From Kluyvera cryocrescens NBRC 102467 (GTDB lineage: Bacteria; Pseudomonadota; Gammaproteobacteria; Enterobacterales; Enterobacteriaceae), in contig NZ_BCTM01000017.1 in assembly GCF_001571285.1 (NCBI RefSeq), positions 1 through 64,000 on the forward strand: DNA of 64,000 nucleotides, in the 5' to 3' direction. Position numbers and translations under genes: made by a program. Of the stretch, positions 46,661 to 55,652 are shown in pieces; positions within the stretch are counted from its first letter, which is position 1, and each line of letters starts with the position of its first letter. Under the pieces are notes generated by a model. That model worked only from the letters and a program-made list of their open reading frames with translations, did no database searches and had not been told where the DNA came from.

Positions 46661-47917
46661 ATGACCACATTAGAGACGAACACCGCGCCGGTTGAGGCGA
46701 GCGGTGAGGGCATCCGTACGCCTGAAAAAGCCGTTCGCTGGGCCATTCCGCTGTCGCTACTGGCCTGCGTACTGTTGGCCTTTTTCGACAAAATCAGCAT
46801 TGCTGCGCTGTTTTCCGACGGCCATTTTCAACAGGCGATGGGGATCGATTTCGATACCACGCGGCTGGGCATTTTGATGAGCGCCTTTTTGCTCAGCTAC
46901 GGTTTTTCCTCCGTTTTTTTAAGCGGACTCGGTGACAAGATTGCGCCGCTGCGTCTGCTGACCGGCATGATGGCAGTGTGGTGCGTACTGATGGTGGCGA
47001 TGGGCTTTACCCATAACTACACGCTGATGATTGTGCTGCGCATTTTACTTGGCGTGGCCGAAGGGCCGCTGTTCCCGCTGGCGTTTGCCATCGTCCGCCA
47101 CAACTTTCCGCAGCACCTGCAGGCGCGGGCCACCATGTTGTGGCTGCTCGGTACGCCGGTGGGCGCGGCGATTGGTTTCCCGCTTTCTCTCTGGCTGCTC
47201 AACACCTTTGGCTGGCAGAGCACCTTCTTCGTGATGGCCATGCTCACCGTGCCGGTACTGGTTTTTGTGCGCATCGGTCTGCGCGGGATCCGTCTGGAGG
47301 CAAAAGCCTCAACCACTCAGACGTCACAGGACGAACGGCGCGCCGCGCGCCGTGAGCTGTTTGTCAGCCCGCATTTTTGGATTATCTGCATCTTTAACAT
47401 CACTTTCCTGACCTATCTGTGGGGCATCAACGGCTGGCTGCCGGGCTATTTGATCAAGGGGAAAGGTATCCACCTTGAACACGCGGGCTGGCTCTCGTCG
47501 ATGCCGTTTATCGCCATGCTGGCGGGGGAAGTGATTGGCGCATGGCTGTCTGACCGGGTCGATAAACGCGCCGCCGCCTGCTTTATCTCGATGGCGGGGG
47601 CCGGCGTCGGGCTGGCGGTGGTGATGCATCTTAATACCCCGCTGGCGATTATCGCCGCGATGAGCTTCAGCACCTTTATGTGGGGAACCGGTGCACCCAA
47701 CATTTTTGCCCTGCTGGCTAAAGCGACGCATCCACGGGTGAGCGCCACGGCGGGGGGCATTTTCAACGGGCTGGGAAACTTTGCTGGGGCGTTGTCGCCA
47801 GCGGTTATGGGCGCGCTTATCGCGTTTACTCACAGCATGGATTCCGGATTGATTTTTCTGGCGGTGATGGCGGCGGTGGGCTGCTTCCTGTTACTGCCGC
47901 TGTTAAGACGTTATTGA
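46661..47917 (+). CDS. Second MFS transporter of the island (ACS-like)
   Basis: The 418-aa carrier has about 12 membrane segments. RILLGVAEGPLFPLAFAIVRHNFPQH is typical of the anion:cation symporter group. It shares the AEGPLF motif with the divergent MFS protein, but the two are not close copies. It probably imports an intermediate or the pathway substrate. Confidence 0.9.
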   Translation: MTTLETNTAPVEASGEGIRTPEKAVRWAIPLSLLACVLLAFFDKISIAALFSDGHFQQAMGIDFDTTRLGILMSAFLLSYGFSSVFLSGLGDKIAPLRLLTGMMAVWCVLMVAMGFTHNYTLMIVLRILLGVAEGPLFPLAFAIVRHNFPQHLQARATMLWLLGTPVGAAIGFPLSLWLLNTFGWQSTFFVMAMLTVPVLVFVRIGLRGIRLEAKASTTQTSQDERRAARRELFVSPHFWIICIFNITFLTYLWGINGWLPGYLIKGKGIHLEHAGWLSSMPFIAMLAGEVIGAWLSDRVDKRAAACFISMAGAGVGLAVVMHLNTPLAIIAAMSFSTFMWGTGAPNIFALLAKATHPRVSATAGGIFNGLGNFAGALSPAVMGALIAFTHSMDSGLIFLAVMAAVGCFLLLPLLRRY

Positions 47918-47927
47918 GGAGAGTGTC

Positions 47928-48458
47928 ATGACTGATTCAACTGTATCCGCAAAACCGGGCATTAAACCTGAGCATCTGACCATGGAAGAGTGGGTCGAAT
48001 CGCGTATCGCGCGTTTCGAAGGCCGCAAATATGACTGGAATGCGCTGAAGTTCCAGGCCGACTATGACCCGAAATATCGCCGTGCGCAGATGCGCTATAT
48101 CGGCACCGGGGCGACCGGCGTGGCGAGCGATACCAACACCGTTCCCGCCGAGCATTTCACCTTCTCGACGATGGTGCTGCCGTCGAAGTGCGAAGGGCCG
48201 CTGCATCTGCATGATGATGTTGAAGAGGTGTTCTTCATGCTCAAAGGGCAGATCACGCTGATGATCCAGGACGGCGACCAGTACACCGAAACCGTGCTGC
48301 ACGAACGTGACCTGATTTCTGTTCCGCCGGGAATTTACCGCGGGCTGTTTAACCACGGTGAAGAGGAAGCGCTGATGTGCGTCATGCTCGGCACGCAGAA
48401 GCCGCATATTCCGACCTATCCGGCGGATCATCCGCTGTCCAAAGTGAAGCGGAGCTAA
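47928..48458 (+). CDS. Cupin-domain protein
   Basis: The 176-aa protein has a single cupin domain at about residues 75-150. The metal site is PLHLHDDVEEVFFMLKGQ with the pattern H-x-H-x4-E and a second motif with His near FNHGEEEA. Single-cupin proteins in such operons act as dioxygenases, isomerases or decarboxylases. Its function here is not assignable. Confidence 0.85.
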   Translation: MTDSTVSAKPGIKPEHLTMEEWVESRIARFEGRKYDWNALKFQADYDPKYRRAQMRYIGTGATGVASDTNTVPAEHFTFSTMVLPSKCEGPLHLHDDVEEVFFMLKGQITLMIQDGDQYTETVLHERDLISVPPGIYRGLFNHGEEEALMCVMLGTQKPHIPTYPADHPLSKVKRS

Positions 48459-48464
48459 GGGGGC

Positions 48465-49238
48465 ATGATGACGGGTTTTCGTGAGCAGGGAACCGGTATC
48501 CCGCTGATGCTTTTGCACGGTATTAGCTCCGGAGCGGCCTCCTGGCATAAGCAGATGGCACTCCCCGGTTTTCGCGTCCTGGCGTGGGATATGCCGGGTT
48601 ATGGCGAAAGCCCAATGCTGAACGTGACGCGGGCGAATGCCGGGGATTATGCCGATGCATTGGCGGCGTTGCTCGACCGCGCGGGCGTCAAGCAAACGGT
48701 GCTGGTGGGGCATTCGCTCGGTGCGCTGGTGGCCTGTGCGTTTGCGGCGAAGTACCCGCAGCGCGTGCTGCACGTGGTGCTGGCCGATGCGGCGCAGGGC
48801 TATGGCCAAAGCTCGCCGGAGCAGCGTGAAAAAATCTGGCGCAGCCGCGAGCAGCAAATGGCACTCGGTGGTGAAATCCTGGCGCAGACCCGCGCGGCGA
48901 AGCTGTTGCGCCCCGGTGCGCGCGAAGCGGATATCGCCACCGTGGCCGCCGGGATGCGCAAGCTGCGTTCCGAGGGGTATCTGGCGGCGGCATGGATGCT
49001 GGCGCATGACGATATTCACGGCTGGCTGAAATCCTATTCCGGGGCGTTTGAGGTGTGGTGCGGCGAGCAGGATGCCATCACCCAGCCGGAGCTGGTGCAG
49101 GGACTGGCTCTGCGATATGCCATGCCGTTTACCGCGATACCGCAGGCCGGACACGCCAGCTATCTCGATAACGATGTGTTTTTCAATCAACAGCTTTTAC
49201 GTATTAAAGAAGAGGTGCGCGATGAATGCACAAATTGA
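48465..49238 (+). CDS. Alpha/beta hydrolase (candidate C-C bond hydrolase)
   Basis: The 257-aa hydrolase has the oxyanion segment LMLLHGISSG, the nucleophile elbow VGHSLG (Ser84), the acid in GEQDAIT and the base in AGHASYL. It resembles MhpC/BphD-like meta-cleavage hydrolases, which fits a step after the extradiol dioxygenase. Assignment to that subfamily is inferred from context. GGGGG precedes the tandem ATGs; either could start. Confidence 0.85.
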   Translation: MMTGFREQGTGIPLMLLHGISSGAASWHKQMALPGFRVLAWDMPGYGESPMLNVTRANAGDYADALAALLDRAGVKQTVLVGHSLGALVACAFAAKYPQRVLHVVLADAAQGYGQSSPEQREKIWRSREQQMALGGEILAQTRAAKLLRPGAREADIATVAAGMRKLRSEGYLAAAWMLAHDDIHGWLKSYSGAFEVWCGEQDAITQPELVQGLALRYAMPFTAIPQAGHASYLDNDVFFNQQLLRIKEEVRDECTN

Positions 49239-50016
49239 TGGGCGCGTAGCGGTAGTCACCGGAGGGTCTTCAGGTATCGGTTTTGAAACGCTACGCCTGC
49301 TGCTGGCTGAGGGGGCAAACGTCGCCTTCTGCGGCCGCGATCCCGACCGGCTCGCCAGCGCGCACGCGACGTTACAAAACGAATATCCCGCAGGTGAAAT
49401 TTTCTCCTGCTGCTGCGACGTGCTGAACAGCGATGAGGTACAGGCCTTTGCCGATGCGGTCATCGCACGCTTTGGCGCCGTCGATATGTTGATTAACAAC
49501 GCCGGCCAGGGCTACGTGGCGCATTTTGCCGATACGCCGCGTGAGGCCTGGCTGCATGAAGCGGAGCTCAAGCTGTTTGGCGTCATTAACCCGGTGCAGG
49601 CTTTCCTGCCGCAGCTGGAACAATCGGATATCGCGTCGATTACCTGCGTGAACTCGCTGCTGGCGCTGCAGCCTGAAGAGCACATGATTGCCACTTCAGC
49701 GGCCCGTGCGGCGCTACTGAACATGACTCTGACGCTGTCAAAAGAGCTGGTGGAGAAAGGGGTTCGCGTGAACTCCATTCTGCTGGGGATGGTTGAGTCC
49801 GGCCAGTGGCGACGCCGCTTTGAGAATCGTAGCGATAAAAGCCAGGGCTGGACGGAGTGGACGGCAGAAATTGCCCGTAAGCGCGGGATCCCAATGGCGC
49901 GCCTTGGCAAGCCGCAGGAACCGGCGCAGGCGCTGTTATTCCTCGCCTCACCGCTGGCCTCATTTACCACCGGTGCGGCGCTCGATGTCTCCGGCGGTTT
50001 CTGCCGTCACCTTTAA
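49222..50016 (+). CDS. Atypical short-chain dehydrogenase lacking the YxxxK motif
   Basis: The 264-aa SDR has an intact cofactor motif VVTGGSSGIG (residues 11-20) and INNAG (91-95). The usual Tyr-x3-Lys pair is replaced by Thr158 and Arg162 in MIATSAARAALLNMT; only the Ser (Ser145) is kept. It may use other residues, catalyse a non-redox step, or act as a partner to another subunit. The ATG at 49222 lies within the hydrolase gene (17-nt overlap). Confidence 0.82.
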   Translation: MNAQIDGRVAVVTGGSSGIGFETLRLLLAEGANVAFCGRDPDRLASAHATLQNEYPAGEIFSCCCDVLNSDEVQAFADAVIARFGAVDMLINNAGQGYVAHFADTPREAWLHEAELKLFGVINPVQAFLPQLEQSDIASITCVNSLLALQPEEHMIATSAARAALLNMTLTLSKELVEKGVRVNSILLGMVESGQWRRRFENRSDKSQGWTEWTAEIARKRGIPMARLGKPQEPAQALLFLASPLASFTTGAALDVSGGFCRHL

Positions 50017-50025
50017 GGAAGCGTG

Positions 50026-50796
50026 ATGAAAAAAATCATGTTAATTGGCTATGGCGCGATGGCGCAGGCGGTGATTGAACGTCTGCCACCGCAGGTGGCG
50101 ATTGGCTGGATAGTGGCGCGCGAGTCGCATCATGCGGCCATTCGCGCCCAGTTTGGCGACGCGGTAGACGCGCTGACATCACCGCTGGCGTGCCTCGACA
50201 CGCCGGATTTGGTACTGGAATGTGCCAGCCAGCAGGCGGTGGCGCAGTACGGTGAAGCGGTGCTGGCACGCGGCTGGCATCTGGCGGTGATTTCAACCGG
50301 TGCGCTGGCCGATAGCACGTTGGAAAATCGTTTGCACCGCGCCGGCGGCCAACTGACGCTGCTGTCCGGCGCGGTGGCGGGGATTGACGGTCTGGCGGCG
50401 GCGAAAGAGGGCGGCCTGGAACACGTGACCTATCAGTCGCGTAAAAGCCCGGCCAGCTGGCGCGGCAGCTACGCCGAGCAGCTTATCGACCTTAATGCGG
50501 TCTCTGAAGCGCAGGTGTTTTTTGAGGGCAGCGCCCGCGAGGCGGCCAGACTGTTTCCGGCCAATGCCAACGTGGCGGCGACCGTAGCGCTTGGCGGCGT
50601 CGGCATGGACGAAACCCGGGTGCAGCTGATGGTCGACCCGGCCACTCAACGTAATACCCACACCATTCACGTCAAAGGGTTGTTTGGCGAATTCCATCTG
50701 GAACTCAGCGGGTTGCCGCTGGCGAGCAACCCTAAAACCTCCACCCTGGCAGCATTAAGCGCGGTTCGCGCCTGCCGTGAACTGGCGATGCGCTAA
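50026..50796 (+). CDS. nadX: L-aspartate dehydrogenase-like protein NadX
   Basis: The 256-aa protein matches the NadX family of L-aspartate dehydrogenases: an NAD(P) motif MLIGYGAMAQAV at the start, SGAVAGIDGLAAAKEGG in the middle and the His-bearing RNTHTIHVKG (His212, His215) at the catalytic face. The family interconverts aspartate with oxaloacetate (iminoaspartate) and ammonia. Its place in a ring-oxidation operon is unexpected. The ATG at 50026 follows AAGGAA; a GTG just before is less likely. Confidence 0.83.
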   Translation: MKKIMLIGYGAMAQAVIERLPPQVAIGWIVARESHHAAIRAQFGDAVDALTSPLACLDTPDLVLECASQQAVAQYGEAVLARGWHLAVISTGALADSTLENRLHRAGGQLTLLSGAVAGIDGLAAAKEGGLEHVTYQSRKSPASWRGSYAEQLIDLNAVSEAQVFFEGSAREAARLFPANANVAATVALGGVGMDETRVQLMVDPATQRNTHTIHVKGLFGEFHLELSGLPLASNPKTSTLAALSAVRACRELAMR

Positions 50797-50805
50797 GAGG
50801 TTGTT

Positions 50806-52275
50806 ATGGAACCATTACCGATTTTTGTTGGCGGCATCTGGCGTACTGGTCGCGGAGAGACGATGCACAGCTATTTTCCGGCCGACGGCTCCGTCAACGC
50901 CACGCTGAATGCGGCAAGCCTTGAGGATTTACAGGAGGCGATTACCCATGCGGAGCGCGCGTGGCGCGACCCGCAGTGGCGTAATACGCTGCCGCACCAG
51001 AGAGCAAAGCTGCTGCATAAGGTGGCGGACAATATTGAATCGCGCGTCGATGAGCTGGCACGGATGCAGAGCCGTGATAACGGTAAACCGCTGGCAGAAG
51101 CGCGCGGGCTGGTGATGAGCGCGGCGGGTACCGCGCGTTATTTTGCCGCCGCCTGCGAGCTGCTGGAGGGCGAACTGCCAACCCCGCGCCAGCAGGATGT
51201 GTTGACGCTTAGCCGCTATGAATCGCTGGGCGTGGTGGCCGCCATTACGCCGTGGAACTCGCCAATTGCCAGCGAGATGCAAAAAGTCGCTCCGGCGATT
51301 GCCGCCGGTAACGCGGTGATCCTCAAACCTGCGGAAGCCACGCCGCTGATGGCGCTGGAGCTGGCGCGTATTTTTGAGCAAGCCGGGCTTCCGGCGGGCC
51401 TGTTGAGCGTGCTGCCGGGCAAAGGTTCGGTGATTGGCGATGCGCTGGCGCGTCATCCTCGGGTGCGCAAAATATCCTTTACCGGCGGCACCACCACCGG
51501 ACGTCATTTGGCGCACGTGGCGGCGGAAAAACTGATCCCTACCTCGCTTGAGCTGGGTGGGAAGTCACCGACCATTGTGCTGGAGGATGCCGATATTGAG
51601 CTGGCGGCACGGGGGATTTGCTATGGCATTTTCAGCTCTGCCGGGCAGGCCTGCATTGCCGGATCGCGCCTGTTCATTCATGAGCAGGTTTATGCACCGC
51701 TGATGGCGCGACTGCTGGAGTTGACTCGCGGCTTACGCGTGGGCCATCCCTTCAGCGCGGATACCCATCTGGGGCCGCTCATCAGTGAAAAGCATCGCCA
51801 GAGCGTGCTGGAGTATGTCGAGCTGGCCAAGCGTGAAGGGGGACGCGTGCTGTGCGGGGGAGAGGTTCCTGCCGATCCGGCGCTGGCGGCGGGCAGCTTC
51901 TTCATGCCGACCATCATCGAGGGGCTGAATAATCAGGCCCGCGTCTGCCAGGAAGAGATCTTCGGGCCGGTGCTTATCGCGATGCCGTTCAATGACGAAG
52001 CGGAACTGATTGCGGAAGCCAACGATTCCATTTATGGGCTGGCGGCCGGTATCTGGACACGTGATAGCGGGCGTGCGCTGCGCTTGAGCGACGCGCTGGA
52101 AGTCGGCACGGTGTGGATCAACACCTACAAAGTCTTTTCGATTTCGACCCCGTTTGGGGGCTTTAAAGAGAGCGGCCTGGGCCGCGAAAAGGGCATTCAG
52201 GGATTAAAGGCCTGGATGCAACAAAAGAGCATTTATCTGGCGACGGGTAATGGCGTCAACCACTGGTGCGACTAA
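50806..52275 (+). CDS. Aldehyde dehydrogenase family protein
   Basis: The 489-aa NAD(P)-dependent enzyme has the cofactor loop ITPWNSPIA, FTGGTTTGR, the general base Glu249 in LELGGKSP and the nucleophile Cys283 in GQACIAGSR. It would oxidise an aldehyde intermediate to an acid. Its likely partner is the next gene's ThDP enzyme, if that releases an aldehyde. Confidence 0.92.
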   Translation: MEPLPIFVGGIWRTGRGETMHSYFPADGSVNATLNAASLEDLQEAITHAERAWRDPQWRNTLPHQRAKLLHKVADNIESRVDELARMQSRDNGKPLAEARGLVMSAAGTARYFAAACELLEGELPTPRQQDVLTLSRYESLGVVAAITPWNSPIASEMQKVAPAIAAGNAVILKPAEATPLMALELARIFEQAGLPAGLLSVLPGKGSVIGDALARHPRVRKISFTGGTTTGRHLAHVAAEKLIPTSLELGGKSPTIVLEDADIELAARGICYGIFSSAGQACIAGSRLFIHEQVYAPLMARLLELTRGLRVGHPFSADTHLGPLISEKHRQSVLEYVELAKREGGRVLCGGEVPADPALAAGSFFMPTIIEGLNNQARVCQEEIFGPVLIAMPFNDEAELIAEANDSIYGLAAGIWTRDSGRALRLSDALEVGTVWINTYKVFSISTPFGGFKESGLGREKGIQGLKAWMQQKSIYLATGNGVNHWCD

Positions 52276-52288
52276 GAAAGGGTGAGCA

Positions 52289-53929
52289 ATGAGCGAAATG
52301 ATTACCGTCGGCGACGCTATCGCCAGAACGCTGGAGCAGTATCACGTTGAAGCCATTTATGGCGTCATCTCGATTCATAACCTGCCGATTGCCGATGCGG
52401 TCGGCCAGCGCGGCAACATCCGTTTTGTACCGGCGCGCGGCGAAGCCGGCTCGGTCACCATGGCGGATGCCCACGGCCGTTTCTCCGGGCTTGGCGTGGC
52501 GCTGACCAGCACCGGCGCCGGTGCGGGCAACGCGGTGGGCGCGCTGGTGGAGGCGATGAACGCCTGCACGCCGCTGCTGCATTTGACCGGGCAGGTAGAA
52601 AAGGCCTGGCTGGATGCGGATACCGGTTTTATTCACGAAACCCGCGATCAGCTGACGTTCCTCAAGGCCAGTTCTAAGCGCGCCTATCGTATTAGCAATG
52701 CCAATCAGGCTATCGCCATTTTGCACAAGGCGATTCAGGACGCACAAACGCCGCCGTGTGGTCCGGTGTCGGTGGAAATCCCGATTGATATTCAAGGGAC
52801 GAAGATCCCGCTGTCGCTGGTGACCGCGCCGGTTAAAGCGCGTGTGGTGGAGAGTGTCGACCGCCATGTGGTGGACGCACTGTGGACGCAGCTCAAACAG
52901 GCGAAACTGCCTTTGCTGTGGCTGGGCGGTGGTGCGCTCGGTTGCGCTGAGGCGGTGAAAAAGCTGGCGGATGCCGGAATGACGGTCATTTCCAGCACCC
53001 ATGCGCGCGGCGTGTTGCCGGATAGTCACCGCGCGAGCCTGCGGGCGTTCCACAACTCGCCATCGGTCGAGGCGGTGATGTCGGGCTGTGATTTCACGCT
53101 GGTGGCCGGCTCACGGTTGCGCAGTAATGAAACCCGGTCATGGACGCTGGAGCTGCCGCATCCGCGCGTGCAAATTGATATCGACCCGGCGGCGGCCAGC
53201 CGCAACTATTTGATGGATAACACGCTGATTGCCGATTGCCCAGCGCTGCTGACGGCGCTGGCGGAAAGAGTACAGGGACGCGAATGGGGCAACGCGCAGT
53301 GGGATGCGCTGGTGCGCGGTGCGGTGGTGAAAGCGGAACAGGGGCTGCGTGAGCAGTGCGGCGAGTATGCCAAACTCAACGATGCTATCGATCAGGCGTT
53401 GCCGGAAGATGGCCTGCTGGTTCGCGATATTACCGTTTCTGGCAGCCTGTGGGGCAGCCGTCTGTTCCGCGCCAATGGCCCATTGATGAATATTCATTCG
53501 TTAGCCGGCGCGATTGGTATGGGGCTGCCAATGGCTATCGGTACCGCGATTGCCAATCCACAGCGCAAAGTCGTGGGATTGGTTGGCGACGGCGGGTTGA
53601 GTCTGAATCTCGGTGAGCTGGCGACGCTGGCGCAGGAGAAAGCCAACGTGACGCTGCTGATTATGAACGACGGCGGCTACGGCGTGATGCGCGGTATTCA
53701 GGATAAGTATTTCGGCGGGCGCCAATACTATAACGAGCTGCATACGCCTGACTTTACTCTGCTGGCGCAGGCTATTGGGCTGCAGGCCTGGAGCGTGGAT
53801 CGGGCGGAGGATTTCGCTGCGGTGATGACCGAAGCGCTTGCCATGCCGGGACCATCGGTGGTGGAAGTGAAGATGGGGCAGATTGGCGCGCTGAAGTTTG
53901 CCGGGCCGCCGCAAAAGACGCTTTATTAA
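52289..53929 (+). CDS. ThDP-dependent enzyme (acetolactate synthase / 2-oxoacid decarboxylase family)
   Basis: The 546-aa enzyme has the three domains of the ThDP family: Pyr (residues 1-170, with Glu52 in PARGEAGSV activating the cofactor), a central domain, and PP (360-546) with GLVGDGGLSLN and NDGGYGVMRG binding Mg-ThDP. It could decarboxylate a 2-oxo acid to an aldehyde for the adjacent dehydrogenase, or condense one. No regulatory subunit is encoded. It is the last gene of the + strand operon. Confidence 0.88.
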   Translation: MSEMITVGDAIARTLEQYHVEAIYGVISIHNLPIADAVGQRGNIRFVPARGEAGSVTMADAHGRFSGLGVALTSTGAGAGNAVGALVEAMNACTPLLHLTGQVEKAWLDADTGFIHETRDQLTFLKASSKRAYRISNANQAIAILHKAIQDAQTPPCGPVSVEIPIDIQGTKIPLSLVTAPVKARVVESVDRHVVDALWTQLKQAKLPLLWLGGGALGCAEAVKKLADAGMTVISSTHARGVLPDSHRASLRAFHNSPSVEAVMSGCDFTLVAGSRLRSNETRSWTLELPHPRVQIDIDPAAASRNYLMDNTLIADCPALLTALAERVQGREWGNAQWDALVRGAVVKAEQGLREQCGEYAKLNDAIDQALPEDGLLVRDITVSGSLWGSRLFRANGPLMNIHSLAGAIGMGLPMAIGTAIANPQRKVVGLVGDGGLSLNLGELATLAQEKANVTLLIMNDGGYGVMRGIQDKYFGGRQYYNELHTPDFTLLAQAIGLQAWSVDRAEDFAAVMTEALAMPGPSVVEVKMGQIGALKFAGPPQKTLY

Positions 53930-53932
53930 GGT

Positions 53933-53968
53933 GAAAAAATTGCCCCTCTCCCGGGCGGGAAAGGGGCA
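53933..53968 (-). terminator. Terminator of the OprD-type gene
   Basis: TGCCCCTCTCCCG at 53941-53953 pairs with CGGGAAAGGGGCA at 53956-53968 with one mismatch. On the minus strand it is followed by a T run, so it ends the porin transcript. It may also end the ThDP gene from the other side. Confidence 0.75.
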
Positions 53969-53995
53969 TGCTTACCGTGAAACGGTGGCGAAAAC

Positions 53996-55264
53996 TTAGA
54001 ACGCGTTGAACGGATACTCGACGTAAACGCGGACTTCGTTGCCGCTGACGTTGTAGTCGCTGGCGTTGCTGGAAACGCGCAGTACCGAGTAGCGAACTTT
54101 AAATTTCAGATCTTTTGCCGGGCCGTCCTGGACCTGGTACTGCACCTGGTTAAACCACTCGTGCTCTTTACCGTTGTTGGTCTCAGCCGTCTTGATGTTG
54201 TCACCGCGAACGTAGGCGGTGGTCCAGCTCAGACCCGGCAAGCCCAGACCGCCGAAGTCCAGCGCATAGGACGCCTGCCATGAACGCTCATCTTCGCCGT
54301 TAAAATCAGACCAGTAGGAGTTTGCCAGCCAGATGGTATTGCCGCCGTCGCCGACGCCGCCCTGGTTCTGGTAGCCGCCGTAGTTATAGCCGGTGCTGCC
54401 GCTGCTCTGCTGGTAGGCGATTTTGAAGGTGTGGATGTCCCAGATGTAGCTGGTCGCCAGGCTCCAGATGGAGTTGCTACGGCCGGTATCCAGTGAATCG
54501 GCATATTCCTGCTCAAGGCGAGAGTTATAGCCGTTGAAATCGAAGACCAGTTTCTGAGCGTCGGTCAACGGCTGCGCGTAGTTCAGGCCAAGGTACTGCT
54601 TGTTCAGAACATCTTCCACGTGGGAAGCATACAGTGCACCGCTCAACTGGTCGTTGAACTGGTAGCTGGCGCCGCCGAAGGTAATGCTCTTCAGTCCGCT
54701 ATTGTGGCTGTCGTCGCTTTTACGCTGTTCGTCGGTCAGGTAACCCGCGTTGACTTCCAGACCGGCGATCTCCTGGGAGGTCAGCATGGTCCCGGTGTAG
54801 CTTTCATACAGCAGGCGGGAATCATCGGCATTGATGATAGGCAGCGCTGGGCGCTGGCTGCCGTAGCTTAATACGGTGTTAGAAAAACGCATTTTGGCGG
54901 TAGCGCCAAATTTCGCCAGGTCGGATTTTGCGCGACCATCGTTGTCCTGTGCAAAGAAGTCAATGCCGCCTGCACCGCTGTTGCCGCGACCGCCGTCAAG
55001 GCGTACGGCGTACTGCGCGATACCATCTACACCAAAGCCGATTGGGCCCTGAGTAAAGCCGGATTCAAAGGTGGCAATAATACCCTGACCCCATTCGCTT
55101 TTATCGTGTAGGCCATCGCGATAGTCGCGTTTGATATAGGCGTTGCGTAAAAACAGATCCAGATGGCTGTCGTCAACAAAACCCTGGCTATCGGATTGCT
55201 GGCTGGCAAAAGCTGGCGCAGAGGCAATAATACTTAAGGTGATTAAAGCTAATTTATTTTTCAC
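53996..55264 (-). CDS. OprD-family outer-membrane porin
   Basis: The 422-aa protein has a signal peptide ending at SAPAFASQQ and a beta-barrel of OprD type: an N-terminal FVDDSHLDLFLRNAY strand, TFGGASYQFNDQLSGALYASH in the middle, and a terminal aromatic strand VRVYVEYPFNAF. OprD channels take up small carboxylated substrates and are typical of pseudomonads; an enterobacterial copy beside a catabolic operon suggests dedicated uptake. I chose the GTG at 55264 because it places the signal peptide at the N-terminus; an ATG at 55345 is the alternative. Confidence 0.88.
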   Translation of the reverse strand: MKNKLALITLSIIASAPAFASQQSDSQGFVDDSHLDLFLRNAYIKRDYRDGLHDKSEWGQGIIATFESGFTQGPIGFGVDGIAQYAVRLDGGRGNSGAGGIDFFAQDNDGRAKSDLAKFGATAKMRFSNTVLSYGSQRPALPIINADDSRLLYESYTGTMLTSQEIAGLEVNAGYLTDEQRKSDDSHNSGLKSITFGGASYQFNDQLSGALYASHVEDVLNKQYLGLNYAQPLTDAQKLVFDFNGYNSRLEQEYADSLDTGRSNSIWSLATSYIWDIHTFKIAYQQSSGSTGYNYGGYQNQGGVGDGGNTIWLANSYWSDFNGEDERSWQASYALDFGGLGLPGLSWTTAYVRGDNIKTAETNNGKEHEWFNQVQYQVQDGPAKDLKFKVRYSVLRVSSNASDYNVSGNEVRVYVEYPFNAF

Positions 55265-55652
55265 GGAGGGAACTTCTCTGTTTATATAACTGTCGAATTG
55301 TGTTGTTACAATTTCGATATTCGCCTGAAACCGTGTCAAAAGCAATCATTGTATGAACAGGTATTTCGCGAGTGTCGCCTTTCACGCCTTGCAGTGTCTG
55401 GTTTCTGTGGGAAGGTGTAGACTATTTGAAAATATGGCTGAAGGCCTTTCTGGAAGAGAATTAATATATTTTTGCTTTCATTTTTAGAACGAGTGTTTGG
55501 CGGCGGAGTGTGTCACTTATATATTCGTCCTGGTTGACATCTAAGCATATTTAACGGTTTGTGCGGTTAAATTATCAATTAATGCCGTTTAGCTTCTTTT
55601 AATATTTTTTACTTATTATAGCAAGGGGGCAATATTGCCCCCCGGTAGAGGA
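55265..55652. promoter_or_regulatory. Porin promoter region and loiP 3' end
   Basis: These 388 bases hold no gene. Near the loiP end, GGGGGCAATATTGCCCCC at 55625-55642 is a perfect palindrome that can act as the loiP terminator. The rest is AT-rich and should contain the porin promoter. I see no copy of the island's GTTTCATATATGAAAC operator here. Confidence 0.5.

Noticed and set aside
47937..49190. 417-codon open frame antisense to the cupin and hydrolase genes
   Set aside because: Spans two well-supported genes and arises from GC-rich third positions; the translation has no recognisable domain.
39593..55264. Island as an indole-acetate (iac) or mhp/hca-type cluster
   Set aside because: The iac set (IacA, IacB, beta subunit) is missing, and so are the hca beta subunit and mhp hydratase, aldolase and acetaldehyde dehydrogenase; the gene content does not fit either pathway.
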